Source: Methanothermococcus okinawensis (lineage in GTDB: Archaea; AGJL01; Methanococci; Methanococcales; Methanococcaceae). Taken from it: a stretch of DNA of 9,285 bases. Shown here in pieces: positions 1 through 5,534 of the stretch; positions within the stretch are counted from its first letter, which is position 1, and each line of letters starts with the position of its first letter. Location of the stretch: positions 1 to 9,285 of the forward strand of contig DQVW01000074.1 of assembly GCA_015661555.1 (NCBI GenBank), in the 5' to 3' direction. The notes beneath the pieces were generated by a model that did no database searches, was not told where the DNA came from, and saw only the letters and a list, made by a program, of their open reading frames with translations. The translations under genes were made by a program, and so were the position numbers.

Positions 1-300
1 ATTGTGGAGGACCTTCTACCCCATGTGGAGGAGGTTGGGAATTACTTCATGAAGAGGTTAAGAGATCTAGAGAGGAAGTACTCCTTTATAAGGGAAGTTA
101 GGGGCATGGGTCTCATGGTGGGCATGGAGTTGTCCTTCCAGGGTGGAGATATTGTTAAAAAGATGCTAGAAAAAGGTTATTTGATAAACTGTACTGCAGA
201 AAGGGTTTTAAGGTTTCTCCCTCCCCTTATAGTAGAGAGGGAACATATAGATAGCCTTGTAGATGCTCTAGATGAGGTATTCTCAGAGTTGGAAAAGTAG
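1..300 (+). CDS. argD: Acetylornithine aminotransferase, C-terminal part (partial)
   Basis: This is the last 99 codons of a class III (fold type I) PLP-dependent aminotransferase; the start lies left of the window, and frame 1 is open from the first base. Family members of this type transfer an amino group from glutamate to N-acetylglutamate semialdehyde in arginine biosynthesis in the cytosol. Visible hallmarks are VRGMGLMVGMEL in the small domain and the ending GYLINCTAERVLRFLPPL followed by a Glu-His-Ile-Asp segment, typical of the ArgD C-terminus. The PLP lysine and the rest of the active site are outside the window, so substrate choice rests on the C-terminal motif alone; a related class III enzyme such as LysJ is possible. 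The TAG stop sits one base from the stop of the convergent DUF655 gene. Confidence 0.85.
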   Translation: MVEDLLPHVEEVGNYFMKRLRDLERKYSFIREVRGMGLMVGMELSFQGGDIVKKMLEKGYLINCTAERVLRFLPPLIVEREHIDSLVDALDEVFSELEK

Positions 301-301
301 A

Positions 302-883
302 TCACTCCCTCTCTTTCCACTTGACAAAGAGGTAGTACTTCTGTGGCTCTTTTAACTCCTCCTCTATCCTCTTTGCTATGGCATTTAGTAGGTTCCTATG
401 GATCCTTTTCTCTATGTCCTCAAAACTTTCAAAGGGTTTCTTCTCCCTCTCCTCCAGTATCTTCCAGGTAAGTGTTCTACCTACCCCTGGTAGAAGTTGA
501 AGGGTGTGTAACCTGGTAGTTATAGGACCGCAGGTATTTATAAACTCTATGAACCTCTTCTCGTTACGTTTAACAGCCTCCCTTATAACGTAGAACAACT
601 CGGTCTTTGCAGTTGGGGTTAACTCCTCGTACTTCAAGGTTCTCGTAATGTACTCCACCTTGTCCCTTTTACCTCTACCTATGTATACCCTCTCAGCCAA
701 CTCCACAGTTACGTCCTTCTTTATTACCATCTCCATAAGGACAAATTGTTCCTCACCAAATCCCTGAGCAATGGGTTTCCTCTGATGTAGAGGGGTGTTG
801 TCCTCTGGATACCCGTAGGGTAGAAAATCTAATATATAGGCGTAATTCTCAAAGACCCTCTTTTTACCTCTGTACTTTTTCAT
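302..883 (-). CDS. DUF655 family helix-hairpin-helix protein
   Basis: A 193-residue protein of the archaeal DUF655 family. The N-terminal two thirds hold the family signature (FENYAYILDFLPYGYPED near residues 11-28, then a strand-rich core around 45-85). A helix-hairpin-helix element, LPGVGRT at 131-137 followed by a helix, is typical of non-specific DNA or RNA binding. The biochemical role is not known to me; nucleic-acid binding is inferred from the hairpin motif. The gene follows rpoF on the same strand, and the order L21e, RpoF, DUF655 is a common archaeal arrangement, suggesting a link to transcription or translation. The ATG is preceded by GAGGGTG at 890-896 with a 6-nt spacer, which fixes the start. 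The 76-nt T-rich gap after rpoF may terminate the upstream transcript, so the gene may have its own promoter. Its stop is 1 nt from the argD stop. Confidence 0.85.
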   Translation of the reverse strand: MKKYRGKKRVFENYAYILDFLPYGYPEDNTPLHQRKPIAQGFGEEQFVLMEMVIKKDVTVELAERVYIGRGKRDKVEYITRTLKYEELTPTAKTELFYVIREAVKRNEKRFIEFINTCGPITTRLHTLQLLPGVGRTLTWKILEEREKKPFESFEDIEKRIHRNLLNAIAKRIEEELKEPQKYYLFVKWKERE

Positions 884-914
884 ACACTACACCCTCTTGA
901 AATTTAGAAATAAA

Positions 915-959
915 AAAGAAAAAAAGAGAAATAAAAGGAGATAGATAAAAAAATAAAAA
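915..959 (-). terminator. T-rich spacer after rpoF: probable terminator, possible promoter for DUF655
   Basis: Read on the minus strand, the base run just after the rpoF TAA is ATTTTTATTTTTTTATC (near 944-960), followed by further T tracts around 912-937. Archaeal RNA polymerase terminates at oligo-T tracts without needing a hairpin, so at least partial termination is expected. Within the same stretch, TTTTATTT at 930-937 preceded by CTCC resembles a TATA/BRE element. It is placed for a roughly 20-25 nt leader to the DUF655 ATG. Terminator reading moderately sure; promoter reading weak. Confidence 0.5.
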
Positions 960-1289
960 TTACTTGATGTACTTTGAGACTATATTCAGTATCTCCTGGG
1001 CGTTCTCAGGGAGATCAGACTTGTAAAATATTACCTTTAAGTCTTCCTCGTCTCTGGGAAGGAGATCTACTATCTTAACACTAGTTCTCTCATCTAGTCC
1101 TAAATCCCTCAACTCTTTTAACAACTGCTCAGCTTCTTCTGCACTTAGCTTTGCAAATTTTTCCAGGTAGTCCAATGCACAGGTGAGTTCGTAGGGCATC
1201 TCCTCGTAATCCCTTCTACTGTTAATAAACATCTCCCTGGACTGGGAGATGGTAACGTATCTCTCAGAGATAAGTTTCTTCCCTATCAT
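960..1289 (-). CDS. rpoF: DNA-directed RNA polymerase subunit F (Rpo4/Rpb4 homologue)
   Basis: A 109-residue homologue of archaeal RpoF, the counterpart of eukaryotic Rpb4. With RpoE (Rpb7) it forms the stalk of RNA polymerase, which contacts nascent RNA and helps promoter opening and termination. The sequence begins MIGKKLISERYVTISQSREM, then a helical region with a tyrosine- and leucine-rich stretch (about 37-62) and the C-terminal HRDC-like helices ending in LPRDEEDLKVIFYKSDLP, matching the family in order and length. It lies 21 nt after rpl21e and is very likely co-transcribed with it; this pair is conserved in many Euryarchaeota. The RpoE partner is not in the window. A T-rich tract follows the TAA stop. 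I see nothing irregular in the protein. Confidence 0.93.
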   Translation of the reverse strand: MIGKKLISERYVTISQSREMFINSRRDYEEMPYELTCALDYLEKFAKLSAEEAEQLLKELRDLGLDERTSVKIVDLLPRDEEDLKVIFYKSDLPENAQEILNIVSKYIK

Positions 1290-1310
1290 AGTGATCCAAG
1301 TTTTACCTTT

Positions 1311-1610
1311 TTAATTGCCCCTGTACTCCCTTAGATGTTGAGGCATGGCTATAATATCCTTGTACTTTCCTCCATCTCTAACCCTGACTATATAGGCCCT
1401 ACCTCTCTGTCCAACTACGGTACCAGTTTTTCCATGGAATCTAGGATGGGGCATACCCTTATGTACCGATGGATCTATTACGATATGGACGATGTCCCCC
1501 TCTTTAAACTCCTTCAAGGCCCTTGTAACAGGATGTATACCCCTCTCCCTTGGGTGTTTCTGCAGTTTATGCCTCGTCTTACTCCTAAAACCTTTACTCC
1601 TCTGTACCAT
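1311..1610 (-). CDS. rpl21e: 50S ribosomal protein L21e
   Basis: A 99-residue archaeal/eukaryotic-type large-subunit protein eL21. The start is ATG at 1608-1610 (MVQRSKGFRSKTRHKL), because this gives the usual family length of just under 100 residues and is preceded by a strong GGAGGAGTG ribosome binding site. An upstream in-frame ATG at 1658 would add 16 hydrophobic residues foreign to the family and would remove the binding site from its place. The basic N-terminus (about 1-25) and the KOW/SH3-like core with KEGDIVHIVIDPSVHKGMPH and HGKTGTVVGQRGRAYIV are both clear. It is the first gene after pus10 in a cluster with rpoF, and a TATA-like element at 1660-1667 suggests its own promoter despite same-strand linkage to pus10. 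Confidence 0.95.
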   Translation of the reverse strand: MVQRSKGFRSKTRHKLQKHPRERGIHPVTRALKEFKEGDIVHIVIDPSVHKGMPHPRFHGKTGTVVGQRGRAYIVRVRDGGKYKDIIAMPQHLREYRGN

Positions 1611-1659
1611 ATTCACTCCTCCTAACATTGATAATACCAAATTTAATAGAACTATCAAC

Positions 1660-1667
1660 TATAAAAA
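1660..1667 (-). promoter_or_regulatory. TATA element for rpl21e-rpoF
   Basis: On the minus strand the 69-nt gap between pus10 and rpl21e begins with AACCTTTTTATAG. TTTTTATA at 1660-1667 lies 50-57 nt before the L21e ATG, so transcription starting about 25 nt downstream would give a leader of roughly 25-30 nt carrying the GGAGGAGTG site. The same T5 tract could weakly terminate pus10 transcripts. Assigned by position and composition only. Confidence 0.5.
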
Positions 1668-1679
1668 GGTTATTGTAAC

Positions 1680-2984
1680 CTACTCGTCATGCACCTTTAA
1701 CACATCTAGCTCCTTACAGACACATCTCTTATTGAGGATCTCTGAAACTGAGGGGGTAGTTCTACCCTCGTCTCCACTTATCAACTCCTTTATATACAGC
1801 CCTCCATCACAGTATATCTTAAGTTTGAACCTCCTGGGATCTACCCTCTCAGTCCACGCCTTGTACACCTTACGGATCCTTACAAGATCTGCCCTTCTAT
1901 GGGATACCCTCTGAGGTGTCCTCTGATAGATAGTTAAATTCTCCAACTTCTTCTCCAACTCTGCCAGTTCCCTGTCGGAGACCTCCTCCTCACATTCCAC
2001 AAGTGCTAGATATGTCTTTTTATGGGGTTTGTTTTTAACCTCTATCACATCCCTCTTACTACCGTACTCCAAGTTAAGTACCTCCACCATCCCACTTTTA
2101 TTTATCTTCTCCCCTATCTCCTCTAGATTAACCCTTCTAACTTTGGGCTCCCTTATCTCAAGGACGAAGGGTCTTCCATCCCCGAGCATCCTCACATCGA
2201 TGTCCTCCCTCCCAGCACCGTGGAAGGCCTCACTTTTACCTTTAAAGGCCTCGAGGAAGGGCTCAGCAATTATCTCCTCCACAGAGGTACTGTATCTCTT
2301 CCCAGTGTAGTTACACTTCTCACATCCTCTACCTTTACAGTGGCGACAGGGCCATCTAGTCTGAGGGATACCCCTTACCAGCTTCCTATACCTTCCCTTT
2401 ATATAAACAGGTGAAACCTGTAACTTCACCTTCTTCTTATAGGGGTTTATGAGGATAATGATATCAGGGTTTTCCCTATCCACCCTCTTAGATGTTTTTT
2501 CAGCTATTAACTTCCCCATGGTCCTGTTGAACTCCTGCTTTATACTCTCCATATAGGGTGTTTTTATCCTCTCCTCCAACTTTTTTATGGACTTGGGAAG
2601 TACTGTTCCAACTAGGAAGGTATCGTACTGGTACTCACCTAGGAGCTTTAACGTTTTCTCCAGAATCTCCTCCAGGTTCCTCTCCTGGAATATCCCCCTA
2701 CACCAGGGACATCCCTCCTCCCCCACTACCTCCACACCCTCTACCTCCTTTATCTCTGTCAACCCACTTCTATATAGGGTTGTTAACTCCTCTTTTACTT
2801 TCTCTATCTCCTCCTCAGCATCAGTCCTCTCCTTAAGTTGTTGCAATTTGGACTCCAACTGGATAGCCCTGGCCATCTTTACAGATTTCCCCCTCTCGTA
2901 GTTTGAGGTATGAAGTAACTTAGCGTATAACCTTCCAAAGCACCTGTGACATAGAGGATAACTTTTAAGTACCTCTGTATCCAT
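1680..2984 (-). CDS. pus10: tRNA pseudouridine synthase Pus10
   Basis: A 434-residue archaeal Pus10, which isomerises uridine 54 and/or 55 in the T-psi-C arm of tRNA. Archaea use it where bacteria use TruB. The N-terminal zinc-binding/THUMP-containing half shows paired cysteines at 12/15 (CHRC) and 92/95 (CPWC), separated by a charged coiled-coil-like insert (about 40-72). The linker contains KLVRGIPQTRWPC and a second cysteine set, 213/216/221/224. The catalytic half starts around residue 230 (SVEEIIAEPFLEAFKG); Asp261 in AGREDIDVRMLG is the likely catalytic aspartate by analogy with the TruA GRTD motif. The C-terminus has RRADLVRIRKVY and GDEGRTTPSVSEIL, also typical. ATG at 2982-2984 lies 22-33 nt from an AT-palindrome TATA element, implying a very short leader. 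It is divergent from a winged-helix gene and upstream of rpl21e. Confidence 0.95.
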   Translation of the reverse strand: MDTEVLKSYPLCHRCFGRLYAKLLHTSNYERGKSVKMARAIQLESKLQQLKERTDAEEEIEKVKEELTTLYRSGLTEIKEVEGVEVVGEEGCPWCRGIFQERNLEEILEKTLKLLGEYQYDTFLVGTVLPKSIKKLEERIKTPYMESIKQEFNRTMGKLIAEKTSKRVDRENPDIIILINPYKKKVKLQVSPVYIKGRYRKLVRGIPQTRWPCRHCKGRGCEKCNYTGKRYSTSVEEIIAEPFLEAFKGKSEAFHGAGREDIDVRMLGDGRPFVLEIREPKVRRVNLEEIGEKINKSGMVEVLNLEYGSKRDVIEVKNKPHKKTYLALVECEEEVSDRELAELEKKLENLTIYQRTPQRVSHRRADLVRIRKVYKAWTERVDPRRFKLKIYCDGGLYIKELISGDEGRTTPSVSEILNKRCVCKELDVLKVHDE

Positions 2985-3005
2985 AACTATCCCTTTTAGA
3001 GTTTA

Positions 3006-3017
3006 TTTAAATTTAAA
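3006..3017. promoter_or_regulatory. Palindromic TATA element shared by pus10 and the winged-helix gene
   Basis: TTTAAATTTAAA is a perfect 12-bp palindrome in the 77-bp gap between two divergent genes and is the only strongly TATA-like sequence there. It ends 45 nt before the + strand ATG (3062) and 22 nt before the - strand ATG (2984). With a start about 25 nt from the element, the plus transcript would have a 15-25 nt leader containing GGAGAT, and pus10 would be nearly leaderless. Function inferred from position. Confidence 0.5.
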
Positions 3018-3061
3018 AAGTACTGAATTATGATAGTTAAAATTTTCCCTTTGGAGATAGC

Positions 3062-3445
3062 ATGGAGGTACAATACGACAATATAAAGCTGGACTTCTGG
3101 ACCTTCTTAAAGGAGGCCTATAAGAGGAACATCAAGTTGGATCTAGGTCACTTCATCATACTCATGAAGTTGTTGGAGATTAATAAAGAGTACAGGGATC
3201 TTATCAAGAAATACGGTAAGAAAAATGCGAGAAAGATAATGGAGGATAAGGGAGTATTCTCTAAGAATTCAGAGTATGTATCTGGGGAGTATCTAAAGAA
3301 ATTCATAGGCAGAAGTAGTAGGGGAGCTGTATATTCTAGAATTAAGGATCTCCAGTCCCTTGGATTTGAGATAGAGACAAAGCCAGGGGCCTTAGGTGGA
3401 TACAAATTACTGAAAACCCCCAAGTGGTTCAAGTTATTAGATTAA
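3062..3445 (+). CDS. Uncharacterised winged-helix DNA-binding protein
   Basis: A 127-residue protein I do not recognise as a named family member. The C-terminal part (about 75-117) looks like a winged helix of the HTH_11 kind: a helix with SGEYLKKFIG, a probable recognition helix AVYSRIKDLQSLGFE, and a glycine-rich wing KPGALGGYKL. The N-terminal half (1-65) is helical and highly charged, with many Lys, Glu and Asp residues. It has no membrane segment or metal-binding cysteine cluster, and no cysteine at all. GGAGAT at 3053-3058, three bases before the ATG, supports the start. The gene is divergent from pus10 and shares a palindromic TATA region with it, so control of that promoter is possible but unproven. 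The last four bases overlap the 3' end of the convergent MnhE-like gene, with both stop codons inside TTAA. A T6 tract at 3461-3466 could end its transcript. Confidence 0.75.
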   Translation: MEVQYDNIKLDFWTFLKEAYKRNIKLDLGHFIILMKLLEINKEYRDLIKKYGKKNARKIMEDKGVFSKNSEYVSGEYLKKFIGRSSRGAVYSRIKDLQSLGFEIETKPGALGGYKLLKTPKWFKLLD

Positions 3446-3747
3446 CCCCTGTCAAAGATCTTTTTTATATAGGGCTCAAAGGGTACAATATCCTCCCTCT
3501 TGATAGGTACTATTGTGGCCACCTTCAATACCCTTCTCTCAGGATCTAAATCTATGGTTAAAGTCCCTGGAGTTAAGGTAATACTACATGCCAAAACAAC
3601 TTGACCTATTAAGCTCTCTATCTCAGTCTCTATCTCTACTACTTGGGGGTTTATCTCTCCACTTATACACCTCTTTATCACATCCAACCAGGCCTCACTT
3701 AGAGCCTTTACAAGTACAAAGAGATACTTTAAAAGGTCTAGTATCAT
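3442..3747 (-). CDS. Short MnhE/EhbA-like membrane protein (Na+/H+ antiporter subunit E family)
   Basis: A 101-residue protein whose core (VVLACSITLTPGTLTIDLDP, residues 50-69, then VLKVATIVPIK) is the signature of the MnhE/MrpE family. In methanogens the family is represented by subunit A of the energy-converting hydrogenase Ehb. An amphipathic or membrane helix (about 2-23, LLKYLFVLVKALSEAWLDVI) precedes a short acidic region. Usual MnhE proteins are near 160 residues with several N-terminal membrane helices, so this one looks short, with the first helices missing. The ATG at 3745-3747 is chosen because the TATA palindrome at 3788-3803 puts transcription start near 3769; ATG at 3777 (10 residues longer) is an alternative, and longer versions would enter the promoter and pfdA. 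It stands alone, away from other hydrogenase or antiporter genes. The family is fairly sure, the Ehb assignment less so. Confidence 0.65.
   Translation of the reverse strand: MILDLLKYLFVLVKALSEAWLDVIKRCISGEINPQVVEIETEIESLIGQVVLACSITLTPGTLTIDLDPERRVLKVATIVPIKREDIVPFEPYIKKIFDRG
3461..3466 (+). terminator. T6 tract, possible terminator of the winged-helix gene
   Basis: Sixteen bases after the TAA of the plus-strand winged-helix gene comes CTTTTTTATAT. An oligo-T tract of this length can terminate archaeal transcription. It lies inside the last codons of the convergent MnhE-like gene (the Lys-Lys-Ile-Phe end), so it also serves as coding sequence. Confidence 0.35.
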
Positions 3748-3787
3748 AGTATCCCGATAAAAATTGTAATTGTCCATAGTTCCAAAT

Positions 3788-3803
3788 AAAGTATATATAC
3801 TTT
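3788..3803. promoter_or_regulatory. Palindromic bidirectional TATA element for the MnhE-like gene and pfdA
   Basis: AAAGTATATATACTTT is a perfect 16-bp palindrome centred at 3795/3796. The centre is about 48 nt from the minus-strand ATG at 3747 and 54 nt from the plus-strand ATG at 3850. Transcription about 25 nt either side would give leaders of some 20-27 nt in both directions. It is the only strong TATA-like sequence in the gap. Symmetry means TBP could bind in either orientation; flanking BRE elements would have to set direction. Confidence 0.65.
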
Positions 3804-3849
3804 GTTTTCCATAAAATAGAGTGTTAAAAGTAGAATGAAGGTGATGTAG

Positions 3850-4296
3850 ATGAAAAATGAAGAGATTATAAAAAGTGAAGAGGTACAGAGACAACTTTAC
3901 AGACTAGAGGTTTACAAGCAGCAGTTAAATAGACTACAGGAGGAGCTAGGTAGAATAGAACTTCTAAAGTTGGAGATTTTAAAATCTATAGCATCCATGG
4001 AGGGGTTGAAACAGTCTAAAGAGGTACTTCTACCTCTCGGTGGTGGGACATTTGCAAAGGCTGTAGTAGAGGATAACGACAAGGTAATAATAAATGCAGG
4101 TGTTGACATCTTCGTGGAGAAATCTGTAGATGATGCTATTAAAGACTTCAAGGAGACCTGTGAGGAGTTAGAAAAGGCTGAGAACAAGATTAAAGAACAG
4201 ATGGCAAAGACGTTAGCAGCTATACAACAGCTTCAAAAAGAGTTGGAAAGTAAGATTAGTGTAGTGGAGAAGGAACAGGCCTCTGAAAGCAGCTAA
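3850..4296 (+). CDS. pfdA: Prefoldin subunit alpha
   Basis: A 148-residue archaeal prefoldin alpha subunit. Two alpha and four beta subunits form a jellyfish-shaped hexameric cytosolic chaperone that holds unfolded proteins for the group II chaperonin. The architecture is clear: an N-terminal coiled coil (about 5-55, with EEVQRQLYRLEVYKQQLNRL), the beta-hairpin core (about 57-92, with EVLLPLGGGTFAKAVV and VIINAGVDIFVEKS), and a C-terminal coiled coil (about 93-140) ending in a polar tail. The two hairpins are what separates alpha from beta class. AAGGTGAT ends 4 nt before the ATG, a strong ribosome binding site. It probably shares a palindromic TATA element with the divergent MnhE-like gene. 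The stop is followed directly by a T-rich terminator and, after 16 nt, the convergent mtrH stop. The beta subunit is not in the window. Confidence 0.93.
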   Translation: MKNEEIIKSEEVQRQLYRLEVYKQQLNRLQEELGRIELLKLEILKSIASMEGLKQSKEVLLPLGGGTFAKAVVEDNDKVIINAGVDIFVEKSVDDAIKDFKETCEELEKAENKIKEQMAKTLAAIQQLQKELESKISVVEKEQASESS

Positions 4297-4314
4297 TTCT
4301 TTTTTTTCTTTTTT
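4297..4314 (+). terminator. Oligo-T terminator of pfdA
   Basis: Directly after the pfdA TAA the plus strand reads TTCTTTTTTTTCTTTTTT, a strong archaeal-type oligo-T terminator. It fills the whole gap to the convergent mtrH gene and runs into that gene's stop codon. On the minus strand the same stretch is A-rich, so it cannot serve as the end signal of the mtr operon. Confidence 0.75.
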
Positions 4315-5272
4315 ATACCAGTTTGTTAAATGGATGGTTTTCTATTGGAGTTATACCTAACTCCTTGGCAGCCTCTGCAATTACTGCATCTGTCATTGCT
4401 ATTGCTGGGAATGTTAACTGGGCGTTATCGATAGGGCCGTATAGAACAAAGTCTCCTACAGCCATGGTCTGAATAATGTTGGCCCCTATATCACATACAT
4501 GGTGTACATCCTTTGCAAGTTGTGTATATCCAGCCTCCTTCAACTTCTTTCTAAACTCCCTTAACCAATCCCATGCAGAGGGTATGTTGTGTATACCACT
4601 TCCCACTGGAAGTCCTAGTTTTGCCTTAACTGCAAAGGAGGCCCTTACAGCAGGACCTGCCCCGTTACCTAGAGGTGTAACTGCAACGTCTATCAGGGGG
4701 TACTCTATACCTGCCTTCTTTGCCAACTCCAACATCCCCACATCTGCTGTTTTACCTCCATTTAACAGTACATTTAACTTACCCTCAACTGAGGGATCCA
4801 TGGGGTCGAAACACAGGATAATGGAAGCCTTTAAATCACTTTCCACGAGGTTTTGGAATTCCTCCTCCTCCATGGATACGTTGATAGAGTTGTAGATACA
4901 CTGATCTGCATACCCTGCCTCTGTAGCTCTCCTTGCGGCAGCCATTCTAGCCTCCCCAGATGTGGAGTCCAGTAACATTGGACCATCCCATACCTCTGCA
5001 ACGAAGTCTATATATCTTACCAGCGCCTCTGGAGTCCCTCCAAATACCTGAACAAGGGCAGGGTTTCCAGTGGTGTCCTCCATTTCAGCCTGTTTGTTTA
5101 TTAGATCCTCTGCAGCAGCTCTGTCAAATATACCCTTCCTCTCATCCTCTACGATTTTATGTCTAGCATAGAATATGGTACCTGAGAGACCTGTTGGATA
5201 CTCCCCTGGTTGGCCTCCAAATTTTCTCCCTGCAATCTCAATTACCATCTGATCCCTGTCAAACTTAAACAT
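4313..5272 (-). CDS. mtrH: Tetrahydromethanopterin S-methyltransferase subunit H
   Basis: A 319-residue MtrH, the peripheral cytoplasmic subunit that transfers the methyl group from N5-methyl-tetrahydromethanopterin to the Co(I) corrinoid of MtrA. The fold is a methyltetrahydrofolate/pterin-methyltransferase TIM barrel. Family segments seen include GGQPGEYPTGLSGTIFYARH (19-38), LLDSTSGEARMAA, ILCFDPMDPS, and PLGNGAGPAVRASFAVKAKL with GLPVGSGIHNIPSAWDWL; the length is close to the roughly 310 residues of known MtrH. No membrane segment is present. It is the last gene of the mtr operon, 18 nt after mtrG, with ribosome binding site GAGGTGGGGAT before the ATG. It ends 16 nt from the convergent pfdA stop. 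I see no minus-strand T tract right after it, so the transcript may extend antisense into pfdA. Confidence 0.97.
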   Translation of the reverse strand: MFKFDRDQMVIEIAGRKFGGQPGEYPTGLSGTIFYARHKIVEDERKGIFDRAAAEDLINKQAEMEDTTGNPALVQVFGGTPEALVRYIDFVAEVWDGPMLLDSTSGEARMAAARRATEAGYADQCIYNSINVSMEEEEFQNLVESDLKASIILCFDPMDPSVEGKLNVLLNGGKTADVGMLELAKKAGIEYPLIDVAVTPLGNGAGPAVRASFAVKAKLGLPVGSGIHNIPSAWDWLREFRKKLKEAGYTQLAKDVHHVCDIGANIIQTMAVGDFVLYGPIDNAQLTFPAIAMTDAVIAEAAKELGITPIENHPFNKLV

Positions 5273-5290
5273 ACTATCCCCACCTCTTTT

Positions 5291-5530
5291 TTATCTCATA
5301 TGCATCATAAACATTATAATACCAGGTATTAACTTCCCCACTAGCAGGGTAATAATATATCCAATTATTAGACCGTATACTATACCAATATCTCTACCTA
5401 TCTTTTTACCTAACCGCTGCATTATTTCGGCGTTGGTATTATCCACGATCTCCTCTATTTCGTCTAGTTTCTCCATTAACTCCTTGTACTCCTTAGAGGG
5501 GGTTATTACTGAAGGTGGTTTTTCTACCAT
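5291..5530 (-). CDS. mtrG: Tetrahydromethanopterin S-methyltransferase subunit G
   Basis: A 79-residue small Mtr subunit with an N-terminal cytoplasmic coiled-coil-like helix (about 12-42, EYKELMEKLDEIEEIVDNTN) and one C-terminal membrane helix (about 47-75, IGIVYGLIIGYIITLLVGKL). This matches MtrG in length, topology and place between mtrA/F and mtrH. MtrG has no known catalytic residue; it helps hold the MtrA/B/F/G helix bundle and probably docks MtrH. Its ribosome binding site, GGGTGAT at 5534-5540, contains the TGA stop of the upstream MtrA-MtrF fusion and only 4 nt separate stop and ATG, so translational coupling is likely. Confidence 0.93.
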   Translation of the reverse strand: MVEKPPSVITPSKEYKELMEKLDEIEEIVDNTNAEIMQRLGKKIGRDIGIVYGLIIGYIITLLVGKLIPGIIMFMMHMR

Positions 5531-5534
5531 TTAA

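Noticed and set aside
1611..1658. N-terminal extension of L21e by 16 residues
   Set aside because: It is absent from the family, would span the GGAGGAGTG ribosome binding site, and would begin next to the TATA element.
1335..1914. Long plus-strand open frames opposite rpl21e and pus10, and similar ones at 2029-2901, 4476-4895, 5515-5979 and 8455-8751
   Set aside because: All lie opposite clear conserved genes. The coding strands are purine-rich, so the opposite strand is pyrimidine-rich and seldom forms stop codons. The translations are Ser/Pro/Leu-rich without family motifs.
3148..3432. Minus-strand open frame opposite the winged-helix gene
   Set aside because: The plus-strand frame has a ribosome binding site, a promoter-like element and a recognisable fold; the minus-strand product has none of these.
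3748..3894. N-terminal extension of the MnhE-like protein to 150 residues
   Set aside because: It would run through the palindromic promoter and overlap the start of pfdA; the residues are low-complexity Phe/His/Tyr and unlike MnhE membrane helices.
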